Positions 24,438 through 32,537 of a stretch of 42,678 nt of DNA are shown piece after piece. The stretch lies in contig WHUE01000028.1 of NCBI GenBank assembly GCA_009377375.1, positions 1 to 42,678 on the forward strand, in the 5' to 3' direction. The translations under genes were made by a program, and so were the position numbers. Origin of the DNA: Alphaproteobacteria bacterium. GTDB lineage: Bacteria; Pseudomonadota; Alphaproteobacteria; MPNO01; UBA2964. Within the stretch, counting starts at the first letter, position 1. Each line of letters starts with the position of its first letter. The notes under the pieces are model-generated. The model was not told the origin of the DNA. It searched no databases and was given only the letters and a program-made list of their open reading frames with translations.

Positions 24438-25301
24438 ATGATTGAATCGCCCTTTTTCGCATCGCAGCCCGACCGGGTCGGCGAGGCGCCGCATCACGCG
24501 CATCTGCAGGCGGCGGAATGCGAATGCGTGGTCGTGTCCAACGACTGGGTCAACGAGGAATACAAGCTGATGGTCCTCGACGCGCCGCCCAAGGCGCTCG
24601 GGGTGCGGCCGGGCCAGTTCTTCCAGCTCCGCTGCCCGTCGCCGGACGGCGCCGAGGTGTGGACCCGCCGCCCGATGAGCATCTATGCCGCCTATCCGGA
24701 ACAGGGAAGGCTCGATTTCCTTTACAAGGTCGCCGGGCGCGGCACGCAGGGGCTGGCGACCGCGAAGGCGGGCGGGACGTTCAACATCGCCGGCCCGTTC
24801 GGCCGCGGCTTCTGGCTGGAGCCGGCGTGGAAGAACATCGTCGTCCTCGGGCGCGGCGTCGGGCTGGCGACGATGGCGCCGATCTCGCAGCTCGCCGCCG
24901 CCGGGGGCGTCGGCGTCACCGCGATCCTGAGCGCGCGCAGCCCGTCTCTCGCCATGTCGGCGGAGCTGTTCGAGGGAATCGGCGCGCAGGTGATCCCGGT
25001 GCTGGATACGGACGGCACCAGCGACGTCGGCAATGTCGAGCGCCTCATCGAGGGGCTGATCGCGGACGGACGCGCCGACGCGTTCTTCACCTGCGGCTCG
25101 AGCCGGCTGCTGGCGCTGATGAAGCGGCTGGGCAAGGCGCACGGCATCCCCGGCCAGGTGGCGATGGAGCAGATCATGGCCTGCGGCTACGGGGCCTGCT
25201 ACATCTGCGTCAAGACGTTCGAGGTCAACGGCGAGCGCGTGCTGAAGCGCGTCTGTCTCGACGGCCCGGTATTCGACATGCAGGAGGCGGTGGGATGGTA
25301 G
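24438..25301 (+). CDS. PyrK-like electron-transfer subunit (FAD, NAD, 2Fe-2S)
   Basis: 287 aa from ATG 24438; ATG 24393 in frame would add 15 residues (MTARPDARPDERQPS) but has no ribosome site. The ferredoxin-reductase-like fold has RRPMSIYAA (flavin RxxS motif), GPFGRGFWLEPAWKNIVVLGRGVGLATMAPIS for the nucleotide domain, and C-terminal cluster ligands C249, C254, C257 and C273 (ACGYGACYIC...RVCLDGPVF), the PyrK spacing C-x4-C-x2-C. PyrK links class-1B dihydroorotate dehydrogenase to NAD. Its end overlaps the PyrD-like start by 7 bp. Alphaproteobacteria normally use quinone-linked class-2 PyrD, so this pair may be specialised rather than housekeeping. Confidence 0.88.
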   Translation: MIESPFFASQPDRVGEAPHHAHLQAAECECVVVSNDWVNEEYKLMVLDAPPKALGVRPGQFFQLRCPSPDGAEVWTRRPMSIYAAYPEQGRLDFLYKVAGRGTQGLATAKAGGTFNIAGPFGRGFWLEPAWKNIVVLGRGVGLATMAPISQLAAAGGVGVTAILSARSPSLAMSAELFEGIGAQVIPVLDTDGTSDVGNVERLIEGLIADGRADAFFTCGSSRLLALMKRLGKAHGIPGQVAMEQIMACGYGACYICVKTFEVNGERVLKRVCLDGPVFDMQEAVGW

Positions 25302-26239
25302 ACCTGTCGGTCAGGATCGGCGACGTGACGCTCGCCAACCCGGTGATGCCGGCGTCCGGCACGTTCTCCTACGAGGTCGGCAATATCATCGACATCAACC
25401 GGCTCGGCGCGATGGTCGCCAAGACGATCTCGCGCGAGCCGCGCTGGGGCAACCCGACGCCGCGCATGGCCGAGACCGAGGCCGGGATCATCCAGTCCAT
25501 CGGCCTGCCGGGCAAGGGGGTCCGGTACTTCCTCGACCACATGATCCCGGAATACAAGAAATACACCCCGCCTCTGGTCGCCAGCATCTCGGCGGCGACC
25601 GCCGAGGACTTCGCCGCCATGGCGCGCGACGTCAGCGTGCCCGAGGTGGACGTGATCGAGGTCAACATCTCCTGTCCGACGCGCGATCCGTCCGGCGGCA
25701 ATTTCGCGCTGCATACCGAGCACACCCGCAACGTGGTCTCCGGCATCAGGGCGGCAACCGACAAGCCGGTCTGGGCGAAGCTGTCGCCCAATGCCGGCGA
25801 CCTGGTCGGGATTGCCGTCGGGGCGGAGCAGGGCGGCGCCGACGCGCTGGTGATCTCCAACACCTTCCTGTCGCTAAAGATCGACACCGACACGTTCCGC
25901 CCGTCGCTCGGCAACAAGCTGGGCGGGCTGGTCTCGCCGGCGCTGAAGCCCATCGTGCTGCGCATGGTCTATCAGTGCGCCAAGGAGGTCTCGATCCCGA
26001 TCATCGGACTCGGGGGCGTGACGAAGGCGGAGGACGTGGTCGAATACATGCTCGCCGGCGCGTCGGCCGTCGGCGTCGGCTACGCCGCCTTCCGCAACCC
26101 GTCGGCGCTGACCGCGATCATCGACGACCTGGAGAAATGGTGCGAGCGCAAGGGCATCGCGCGGCTGTCCGACCTGATCGGCGCCATGATCGACGAGCCC
26201 CCCGCCGACACCATGGACGCCGCCGCCCGGCCGCTTTAG
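25295..26239 (+). CDS. Class-1B dihydroorotate dehydrogenase-like protein, altered orotate pocket
   Basis: 314 aa, FMN TIM barrel. [28 protein letters not shown] and [23 protein letters not shown] are class-1 hallmarks, and N124-I-S-C127 keeps the catalytic Cys. However, compared with lactococcal DHODH A, whose orotate is held by Asn67, Asn127, Asn132 and Asn193, the equivalents here are Gln67 (QSIGLPG), Asn124, Thr129 (CPTRD instead of CPNV) and Asn189. Two of four contacts are therefore changed. The PyrK-like partner overlaps upstream. It may act on a dihydropyrimidine or other cyclic imide rather than dihydroorotate; this is inference from motif alignment by eye. Confidence 0.88.
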   Translation: MVDLSVRIGDVTLANPVMPASGTFSYEVGNIIDINRLGAMVAKTISREPRWGNPTPRMAETEAGIIQSIGLPGKGVRYFLDHMIPEYKKYTPPLVASISAATAEDFAAMARDVSVPEVDVIEVNISCPTRDPSGGNFALHTEHTRNVVSGIRAATDKPVWAKLSPNAGDLVGIAVGAEQGGADALVISNTFLSLKIDTDTFRPSLGNKLGGLVSPALKPIVLRMVYQCAKEVSIPIIGLGGVTKAEDVVEYMLAGASAVGVGYAAFRNPSALTAIIDDLEKWCERKGIARLSDLIGAMIDEPPADTMDAAARPL

Positions 26240-26285
26240 GTTTGCCCCGGACAAGGGCGAACTGGGGCACGAGGATCGACAATCC

Positions 26286-26987
26286 ATGCACATGACCGGC
26301 GCATTTCCCGACAAGTCCGTGATGGCCGAGCTGACGGCAAGGATGCTGCTCGAGACCGAGGCGGTGCTGCTGAACGCGGACAAGCCGTTCATCTTCACCT
26401 CAGGCCGCGCCAGCCCGGTCTATACCGACTGCCGCAAGCTGATTTCCTATCCGCGCGTGCGCCAGTCGCTGATGAGCATGGGCGCGGCGACGGTGATGCG
26501 CGAGGCCGGGTTCGAATGCTTCGACGCGGTCGCCGGCGGCGAGACGGCGGGCATTCCCTACGCCGCGTGGATGGCCGACCAGCTCATGTTGCCGATGCTC
26601 TACGTGCGCAAGCAGGCCAAGGGGTTCGGCCGCAACGCGCAGATCGAGGGCAACGTGGTCGAGGGCCAGCGTGTCCTGCTGGTCGAGGACATGAACACCG
26701 ACGGCGGCTCGAAGGTCAGTTTCGCCAATGCCATGCGCAAGGCGGGGCTGGAGGTCGGCCACGTCTTCGTCGTGTTCAACTACGGCATCTTTCCGGAGAC
26801 GGAGCAGGTCTTCCGCGACGCGGGGCTGCAGCTCCACTACCTCGCCGATTTCCACGACGTGCTCGCCGCCGCCCGCGCGGGCGGGCGGTTCACCGACGGC
26901 ACGCTGACCGAGGTGGCGGCGTTCATGAAGGACCCCTCCGGCTGGTCCGCAGCCCATGGCGGAACCGAGGCGGCGGCGTCCGCCTGA
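26286..26987 (+). CDS. pyrE: Orotate phosphoribosyltransferase
   Basis: 233 aa. It makes OMP from orotate and PRPP. PRPP motif [14 protein letters not shown] and upstream loop [18 protein letters not shown] match the alphaproteobacterial PyrE form; [16 protein letters not shown] and [15 protein letters not shown] are the other conserved stretches. Start ATG 26286 or ATG 26292 are equally possible. It lies 46 bp downstream of the PyrD-like gene on the same strand and ends 4 bp from the convergent RND gene. No pyrF or pyrC is present. Its presence suggests the local pathway passes through orotate or a close analogue, or that it is simply the genome's pyrE. Confidence 0.94.
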   Translation: MHMTGAFPDKSVMAELTARMLLETEAVLLNADKPFIFTSGRASPVYTDCRKLISYPRVRQSLMSMGAATVMREAGFECFDAVAGGETAGIPYAAWMADQLMLPMLYVRKQAKGFGRNAQIEGNVVEGQRVLLVEDMNTDGGSKVSFANAMRKAGLEVGHVFVVFNYGIFPETEQVFRDAGLQLHYLADFHDVLAAARAGGRFTDGTLTEVAAFMKDPSGWSAAHGGTEAAASA

Positions 26988-26991
26988 TCCG

Positions 26992-29900
26992 TTACGCCGC
27001 CTCCGCCGGTTCCGAAGGCTCTGCGCGCCGGCCCCTGATCTTCAGCTCCAGCGTCCTGACCAGGACGTAGAAGACCGGAGTCATGATCAGCCCGAAGAAC
27101 GTCACCCCGACCATGCCCCAGAACACCGCGATGCCGATCGCCTGACGCATCTCCGCGCCTGCGCCGTGCGACAGCACCAGCGGCACGACGCCCATGATGA
27201 AGGCGAAGGACGTCATCAGGATCGGCCGCAGGCGGATGCGGCTGGCCTCGATCGTCGCGGCGACGACGGACCGGCCCCGGCGTTCCAGCTCGCGCGCGAA
27301 CTCCACGATCAGGATGGCGTTCTTCGACGCCAGCCCGGCGAGCACGAACAGGCTAACCTGGGTGAAGATGTTGTTGTCGGTGCCGAAGAAATGGACGCCG
27401 AAGATGGCGGACAGGATGCTCATCGGCACGATCAGGATCACCGCCAGCGGCAGCGCCAGGCTCTCGTACTGGGCCGCCAGCACCAGAAAGACCAGCACGA
27501 TGCAGAGAGGGAAAATGAACACCGCCGTGTTGCCGGCCAGGATCTGCTGGTAAGTCAGTTCCGTCCATTCGAACGCCATGCCGGGCGGCAGGGTCTCGTC
27601 CAGGATGCGGGTGATGGCGTCCTGCGCCTGGCCGCTGGAATAGCCCGGCGCGGGATTGCCGGTCAGGTCGGCCGAGCGGAACCCGTTGAACCGCATCGCG
27701 GTCTCCGGTCCGAAGCTCTCGCTGACGGTGAGCACCGAGCTCAGCGGCACCATCCGCCCGTCGGCGCTTCTTGTCCGCAGGTTGCCGATGTCGCCGGGCG
27801 TCGAACGCTGCGCCTTGTCGGCCTGCGCGATCACCTGGTAGGTGCGGCCGAACTGGTTGAAGTCGTTGACGTACATGGAGCCCAGATAGACCTGCAAGGT
27901 GCGGAACACCTCCTCGACCGGAATGCCGAGCTGGTTTGCCTTGGTGCGGTCCAGCGTCACCTTCAACTGCGGCGCGTTGATGTTGTAGGTGGTGAATATT
28001 CCGGTCAGCTCGGGCGCCGCCCAGGCCTTGGCCAGCACCTGCTGCATCGTCTGGTCCAGCGCCTGGTAGCCCTGATCCGTCCGGTCCTCCACCTGCAGCT
28101 TGAACCCGCCCACCGTGCCGAGCCCGCTGACCGGCGGGGCGGGAAAGATCGCGATGAAGGCATCGTTGATCGCGGCAAATTTCTGCTGCAGCCGGCCGGC
28201 GATGGCCAGCCCGTACTGCGACGGGTCGGCGCGCTTGTCGAAGTCGTCGAGCGTGACGAAGACGATGCCGGCGCTCGAGCTGTTGATGAAGCCGTTGATG
28301 GACAGACCCGGAAACGCGACCGCGCCGGCCACGCCCTTCTCCGCCAGCGCGATTTCCGACATCTGGCGGATCACGGCCTCGGTCCGTTCCAGCGTCGCGC
28401 CCTGCGGCAGCTGCGCGAAGCTGACCAGGTACTGCTTGTCCTGCACCGGTACGAAGCCGGAGGGCACGAGCTGGAAGCCGTAGACCGTGAGGCCGATCAG
28501 CCCGGCATAGACCGCCATGACCAGGCCCTTCCGGCCGATGAAGCCGCCGACGCCGCGCTCGTAGAGGCCCGTCATGCGCCCGAAGAACCGGTTGAATCCG
28601 CGGAACAGCCAGCCGAAGACGAAGTCGAGCGCGCGGGTCGGCGCGTCGGGCGGCGCGCCGTGCCGGCGCAGCAGCAGGGCGGACAGCGCCGGACTCAGCG
28701 TCAGCGAATTGATGGTCGAGATGATGGTCGCGATGGCGATGGTCAGCGCGAACTGCTTGTAGAAACTGCCGGTGAGGCCGCTGATGAAGGCGATGGGCAC
28801 GAAGACGCCGGTGATCACCAGCGACGTGGCGACGATCGGGCCGGTGACCTCCTTCATCGCGGCGACGGTGGCGTCGCGCGGGCTCAGCCCCTCGGCGATG
28901 TTGCGCTCCACGTTCTCGACCACGACGATGGCGTCGTCCACGACGATGCCGATGGCGAGGATCAGCCCGAACAGGGACAGCACGTTGATCGAGAAGCCGA
29001 ACGCCAGCATCAGCGCGAACGTGCCCACGATGGACACCGGGACCGCCAGCAGCGGGATCACCGCCGCGCGCCATGTCTGCAGGAAGATGATCACGACCAG
29101 CACGACGAGTCCGACCGCCTCGAGCAGCGTCATGATGACGGCCTTGATGGAATCGGAGACGAAGACCGTCGGATCGTAGACGATGCTGTAGTCGATATCC
29201 TCCGGAAAGGCGCGGCTCAGCTCCTCCATCTTGCTCCGGACGGCGCTGGAGATGTCCAGCGCGTTCGCACCCGGCGCGGCGAAGATGGGAATTGCCACCG
29301 CCGGCTTGTTGTCGAGCAGCGACCGCAGCGCGAATTGCTGCGCGTCCAGCTCGATCCGCGCGACGTCTCCCAGCCGGGTGATCGTGCCCGCCGCGTCTCG
29401 CTTGATGACGATCTGCGCGAACTCCCCCGGGGAGTTCAGCCGCCCCTGGACGCCGATAGGCCGTTGCAGCACGACTCCGTCGGCGTAGGGCGGCCCGCCG
29501 ATCGAGCCGGCGGCGACCTGAAGGTTCTGCGCGCGGATGGCATCGACGACCTCGCCCGCCGTCATCTCGCGCTCCGCGATCCGGTCGGGGTCCAGCCAGA
29601 CGCGCATCGCGTATTCGCCCGACCCGAAGAGCTGGACCTGTCCGATGCCGGGCAGCCGGGCGAGCGGGTCCTTGACGTTGAGCACGCCGTAATTGCGCAG
29701 GTAGAGCATGTCGTAGCGTTCGTTCGGGGAGCGCAGATGCACGACCATGGTAAGGTCGGGCGAGCTCTTCACCACGGTCACGCCAAGCTGGCGCACCACC
29801 TCGGGCAGGCGCGGCTGCGCCTGGGCGACGCGGTTCTGCACCTTCTGCTGCGCGAGGTCGGGGTCGGTGCCGATCTCGAACGTCACCGTCAGCGACAGGT

Positions 29901-30165
29901 TGCCGTCGGTGGTGGCGAGCGAGTTCATGTAGAGCATGCCCTCGACGCCGTTGATCTGCTCCTCCAGCGGCGCCGCCACGGTCTGCGCGATCTCGGCCGG
30001 GTTGGCGCCGGGAAACTGCGCCTGGACGACGATCGATGGCGGCGAGACCTCCGGATATTCCGCGATCGGCAGGTTGAACATCGCGATCAGCCCGCCCAGG
30101 AAGATCAGCAGGGAGACCACGCCCGCGAAGATCGGCCGGTCGATGAAGAACCGGGAAAAATTCAT
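26992..30165 (-). CDS. RND efflux pump inner-membrane transporter (HAE1 family)
   Basis: 1057 aa starting MNFSRFFIDRPIFAGVVSLLIF; I chose ATG 30165 because it is the standard AcrB/MexF-type start, the frame upstream being unrelated. It is a proton-driven trimeric exporter with 12 membrane helices and two large periplasmic loops. Visible motifs: IGIVVDDAIVVVENVERN (helix 4 aspartates that carry protons), GFVPVQDKQYLVS, and the second-half repeat FGLIMTPVFYVLVRTLE. Related to MexF/AcrB. It needs the membrane-fusion protein encoded immediately upstream and an outer-membrane channel, which is not in this window. Probably under control of the TetR repressor at 31565-32227. Confidence 0.95.
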   Translation of the reverse strand: MNFSRFFIDRPIFAGVVSLLIFLGGLIAMFNLPIAEYPEVSPPSIVVQAQFPGANPAEIAQTVAAPLEEQINGVEGMLYMNSLATTDGNLSLTVTFEIGTDPDLAQQKVQNRVAQAQPRLPEVVRQLGVTVVKSSPDLTMVVHLRSPNERYDMLYLRNYGVLNVKDPLARLPGIGQVQLFGSGEYAMRVWLDPDRIAEREMTAGEVVDAIRAQNLQVAAGSIGGPPYADGVVLQRPIGVQGRLNSPGEFAQIVIKRDAAGTITRLGDVARIELDAQQFALRSLLDNKPAVAIPIFAAPGANALDISSAVRSKMEELSRAFPEDIDYSIVYDPTVFVSDSIKAVIMTLLEAVGLVVLVVIIFLQTWRAAVIPLLAVPVSIVGTFALMLAFGFSINVLSLFGLILAIGIVVDDAIVVVENVERNIAEGLSPRDATVAAMKEVTGPIVATSLVITGVFVPIAFISGLTGSFYKQFALTIAIATIISTINSLTLSPALSALLLRRHGAPPDAPTRALDFVFGWLFRGFNRFFGRMTGLYERGVGGFIGRKGLVMAVYAGLIGLTVYGFQLVPSGFVPVQDKQYLVSFAQLPQGATLERTEAVIRQMSEIALAEKGVAGAVAFPGLSINGFINSSSAGIVFVTLDDFDKRADPSQYGLAIAGRLQQKFAAINDAFIAIFPAPPVSGLGTVGGFKLQVEDRTDQGYQALDQTMQQVLAKAWAAPELTGIFTTYNINAPQLKVTLDRTKANQLGIPVEEVFRTLQVYLGSMYVNDFNQFGRTYQVIAQADKAQRSTPGDIGNLRTRSADGRMVPLSSVLTVSESFGPETAMRFNGFRSADLTGNPAPGYSSGQAQDAITRILDETLPPGMAFEWTELTYQQILAGNTAVFIFPLCIVLVFLVLAAQYESLALPLAVILIVPMSILSAIFGVHFFGTDNNIFTQVSLFVLAGLASKNAILIVEFARELERRGRSVVAATIEASRIRLRPILMTSFAFIMGVVPLVLSHGAGAEMRQAIGIAVFWGMVGVTFFGLIMTPVFYVLVRTLELKIRGRRAEPSEPAEAA

Positions 30166-30227
30166 CGTCTGGGGTCTTTCAGGACATTGGTTGGGAAATG
30201 CGGCGGGCCGGGAGCTGCCCGCCGCCG

Positions 30228-31412
30228 TCACCCTTCGGCCGCGAGGCGGGCCGGGGATTCGCCGCCGGCTTTCCCGACGTCGTTCTTGGGCGCCACCGGG
30301 GCGTTCGGGCGGACCACCATCATGCCGCCGACGATCACCTCCTCGCCGGCCTTGAGCCCGTCGAGGATCACCCGCTGTCCGGACACCGCCGCGCCGAGCC
30401 TGACCTCCCGGTAGGCCGCCTTGCTGGCGGCGTCCACGACGTAGACGAATTTGCGGTCCTGGTCGGTCAGGATGGCGCGTTCGGTCAGCAGCACGGCCTC
30501 GCTCTCGGACGCCGATCCCATGCTGACGGTGGCGAACATGCCGGGGAGCAGGCGGCCGTCCGCGTTGGCGAAATGGGCGCGGGCGCGGATAGTGCCGGTC
30601 TTCGGGTCGATGCGGTTGTCGAAGGCGTGAATGCGGCCCCCGGACAGTTCTTCGCCGCCGACGGTGAGCTTCACCGGGATGGCGCGCTCGGACGCCGCGC
30701 CCGGGCCCGCCGAACGGACGTGACGCAGATAGGTCGTCTCGTCGACGTCGAAATCCGCGTAGATGCCGTTATCGGACACGATCGTGGTGAGGACCGGCGA
30801 ATTCGCACCCGCCTGGACCAGGTTCCCCACCGTCACCTCGGCGCGGCTCACCCGGCCGCCGATCGGCGCCTTTACGTAGGCGTGGTCCAGGTCGATCTCC
30901 GCCTCCTGCAGCCGCGCCGCCGCGGCCAGCACCTGCGCCCGCGCGTTGGCGGTTTCGTTCTCGCGCTGGTCGACGATGCGTTCGGGGACCGCGTTCGTCC
31001 GGATCAGCTTGCGGGCGCGTTCCAGTTCGCGCCCGGCGAAAGTGCGACGCTCGCGCGCGCCGGCGAGATCCGCCTTCGCCTGCGCCACCGCGGCATCGAA
31101 CGGGCGAGGGTCGATGACGAACAGCACCTCGCCCTTCCGGACGGGCTGGCCGTCCCGGAAGCGGATATCCACGATCCGTCCGCTGACCTGCGGGCGCAGG
31201 GACACCTCGTCCACGGCCTCGAGCCGGGCCGAGAAGCTGTGCCACAGACGCACCGGGTGCTTCTCCACCTTCACGGTGTCCACCGGGGTCGCCGGCGGGG
31301 CCGCTGCCTGCGGCTGGTCGGAGGCGTCGTGCTGGGCGTAGGTCGCGGCGCCCATGCCCACCGCCACCGCGGCAACGCTCAACAGCAGCCTGATCTTTCC
31401 CCGCGCGCTCAT
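30228..31412 (-). CDS. RND efflux membrane-fusion protein
   Basis: 394 aa, MexE/AcrA type. The N-terminal hydrophobic segment LLLSVAAVAVGMGAATYA inserts or anchors it; there is no clear lipobox Cys. Motifs: EVSLRPQVSGRIVDIRFRDGQPVRKGEVLFVIDPRPF (lipoyl half), coiled-coil helices at about residues 105-165, YVKAPIGGRVSRAEVTVGNLV, and the barrel domain GTIRARAHFANADGRLLPGMF. It bridges the pump to the outer-membrane channel. The pump starts 62 bp after its stop, consistent with an operon. Its promoter carries two TetR-type operator sites. Confidence 0.94.
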   Translation of the reverse strand: MSARGKIRLLLSVAAVAVGMGAATYAQHDASDQPQAAAPPATPVDTVKVEKHPVRLWHSFSARLEAVDEVSLRPQVSGRIVDIRFRDGQPVRKGEVLFVIDPRPFDAAVAQAKADLAGARERRTFAGRELERARKLIRTNAVPERIVDQRENETANARAQVLAAAARLQEAEIDLDHAYVKAPIGGRVSRAEVTVGNLVQAGANSPVLTTIVSDNGIYADFDVDETTYLRHVRSAGPGAASERAIPVKLTVGGEELSGGRIHAFDNRIDPKTGTIRARAHFANADGRLLPGMFATVSMGSASESEAVLLTERAILTDQDRKFVYVVDAASKAAYREVRLGAAVSGQRVILDGLKAGEEVIVGGMMVVRPNAPVAPKNDVGKAGGESPARLAAEG

Positions 31413-31433
31413 TCCCGTCTCTCCTGATAAGGT

Positions 31434-31488
31434 ACATACCGGTTGGTTTGTGAGGGGGTGATATACAAACCAGTCGGTATGCTGTCAA
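31434..31488 (-). promoter_or_regulatory. Efflux operon promoter with two TetR-type operators
   Basis: On the minus strand a perfect -35 TTGACA (31483-31488) is 17 bp from a -10 TATATC (31460-31465). Operator copy 2 (31464-31482, GCATACCGACTGGTTTGTA) fills the spacer exactly, and copy 1 (31434-31451, ACATACCGGTTGGTTTGT) covers the likely transcription start region. Both share the core ACCGRYYGGT. A third copy lies upstream of the tetR gene. The position predicts direct repression by blocking RNA polymerase. Confidence 0.82.
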
Positions 31489-31564
31489 GAAGGCATATGG
31501 GCTAAACGGACAAATAGGTGGATAAGACGGGCGTGAAGGGTGCGCGCGGAAGCGTCGCGGCGGT

Positions 31565-32227
31565 TCAGGCGTACTCGGTCTGCTGTATGACGACCGGCTT
31601 CCTGCGGTATTCCGCCTTCAGATCCAGAATCCGGTAAAACCCTTCGCGCAAATCCGCTTCGATGGCGGCGACGCTGTTCTTGACCCGTCCGTAGATCAGG
31701 AGCCCATGCATGTATTCGAACAACATACGGGCGATCTGCATCACCTCGGGGTCTCCGTTGAGCGCGCCCTCGGCCTTCAGCCCGCGCACCAGCCCCGCGT
31801 AGTACCGCACGCCGTTCTCGGCCATCTCCACGGTCGCCTTCCGGATCTTTTCCTCGGCAACGCCGACATGGGCGCCGCAGGTGAAGAACGGGCAGCCGGC
31901 CACCTCGACGGGCGTGTTCGGATCGGCCCCATCCGCGCAGCCGCCCTGTTCGGCGAGCACGAATCCGATCGTGTTTTCAAGCTGTTCGAGCGGCGTGAAC
32001 GCTGGCGAGCACAGCGTGTCCAGGGTCTTTTTGATGTTTTGCCATTCATGATCCGCGGCGGCGCAGTAGAGATCGGCCTTGCTGCCGAAATGATGGTAGA
32101 ACGCGCCCTTGGTCACGCCGGCGCGCTTGCATATCTCGTTCACGCCGACGCTGTCGTAGTTGCTCTGTCTGACCAGCTCGATTGCGGTCTCGAGAAGCGT
32201 CTCCCTGGTCTTGCCCGGATCGCGCAT
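31565..32227 (-). CDS. TetR-family repressor of the adjacent RND efflux operon
   Basis: 220 aa from ATG 32227 (MRDPGKTRETLLETAIELV). The N-terminal helix-turn-helix is NEICKRAGVTKGAFYHHFGSKADLYCAA, characteristic of TetR. The C-terminal ligand domain includes a Cys-containing loop (CADG, CPFFTCGAH) which may sense reactive or electrophilic compounds; that is inference. It is transcribed in the same direction as the pump with a 152-bp gap holding the pump promoter. Its own promoter has the same operator, so it should repress itself. Confidence 0.93.
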   Translation of the reverse strand: MRDPGKTRETLLETAIELVRQSNYDSVGVNEICKRAGVTKGAFYHHFGSKADLYCAAADHEWQNIKKTLDTLCSPAFTPLEQLENTIGFVLAEQGGCADGADPNTPVEVAGCPFFTCGAHVGVAEEKIRKATVEMAENGVRYYAGLVRGLKAEGALNGDPEVMQIARMLFEYMHGLLIYGRVKNSVAAIEADLREGFYRILDLKAEYRRKPVVIQQTEYA

Positions 32228-32257
32228 TTCATCTCCCGTACGCCAACGTTCGGACCG

Positions 32258-32286
32258 AATATACATACCGGTCGGTCTCCATTCAA
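32258..32286 (-). promoter_or_regulatory. tetR promoter with operator in the spacer
   Basis: Minus-strand -35 TTGAAT (32281-32286), 17-bp spacer and -10 TATATT (32258-32263). The spacer contains operator copy 3 (32263-32280, ACATACCGGTCGGTCTCC), in the same position relative to the hexamers as copy 2 at the pump promoter. This repeated geometry is strong support for both promoter and operator and predicts autoregulation. Confidence 0.82.
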
Positions 32287-32330
32287 GTCCTACGGAGATT
32301 CGGGTCCATTTTTCGGGACGTTTGCGCCCG

Positions 32331-32377
32331 GTTTTTGCGTCGTTATTTTGCAATGCAAAAACAGCATGGGCCCATGC
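32331..32377. promoter_or_regulatory. Cluster of palindromes upstream of TctC gene
   Basis: Three inverted repeats overlap or adjoin here: GTTTTTGC (32331-32338) with GCAAAAAC (32355-32362); TTTTGCA-A-TGCAAAA (32346-32360), perfect; and GCATGGGCCCATGC (32364-32377), perfect. They are AT-rich then GC-rich and lie just upstream of the candidate TctC promoter at 32400, where an activator could sit. No cognate regulator gene adjoins other than tetR, whose operators look different. Confidence 0.5.
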
Positions 32378-32399
32378 GCGCCCGCGTGCGGCTGGACCA

Positions 32400-32428
32400 T
32401 TGATGTGCAAGCCCATCCGGGCTGTAAT
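32400..32428 (+). promoter_or_regulatory. Candidate promoter of the TctC gene
   Basis: TTGATG (32400-32405), 17-bp spacer and TGTAAT (32423-32428). The hexamers match four and five of six consensus positions. It lies 110 bp upstream of ATG 32538, immediately downstream of the palindrome cluster. Confidence 0.5.
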
Positions 32429-32537
32429 CGCCTGCATATCTCATCTTGAAGGCACGCGTCACAGGGCAGAACGGAGATAATTCCGGGGTTTCCGTCCTGT
32501 GCCTTCGCTGTTCGCCCGGCGCGAAACAGGAGACGCA

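Noticed and set aside
26956-30414. A 1152-codon open frame on the plus strand opposite the RND pump
   Set aside because: It is the antisense mirror of a well-conserved transporter gene, has Arg/Asp/His/Gln-rich low-complexity sequence and no recognisable domain. Long antisense frames are expected at this GC content.
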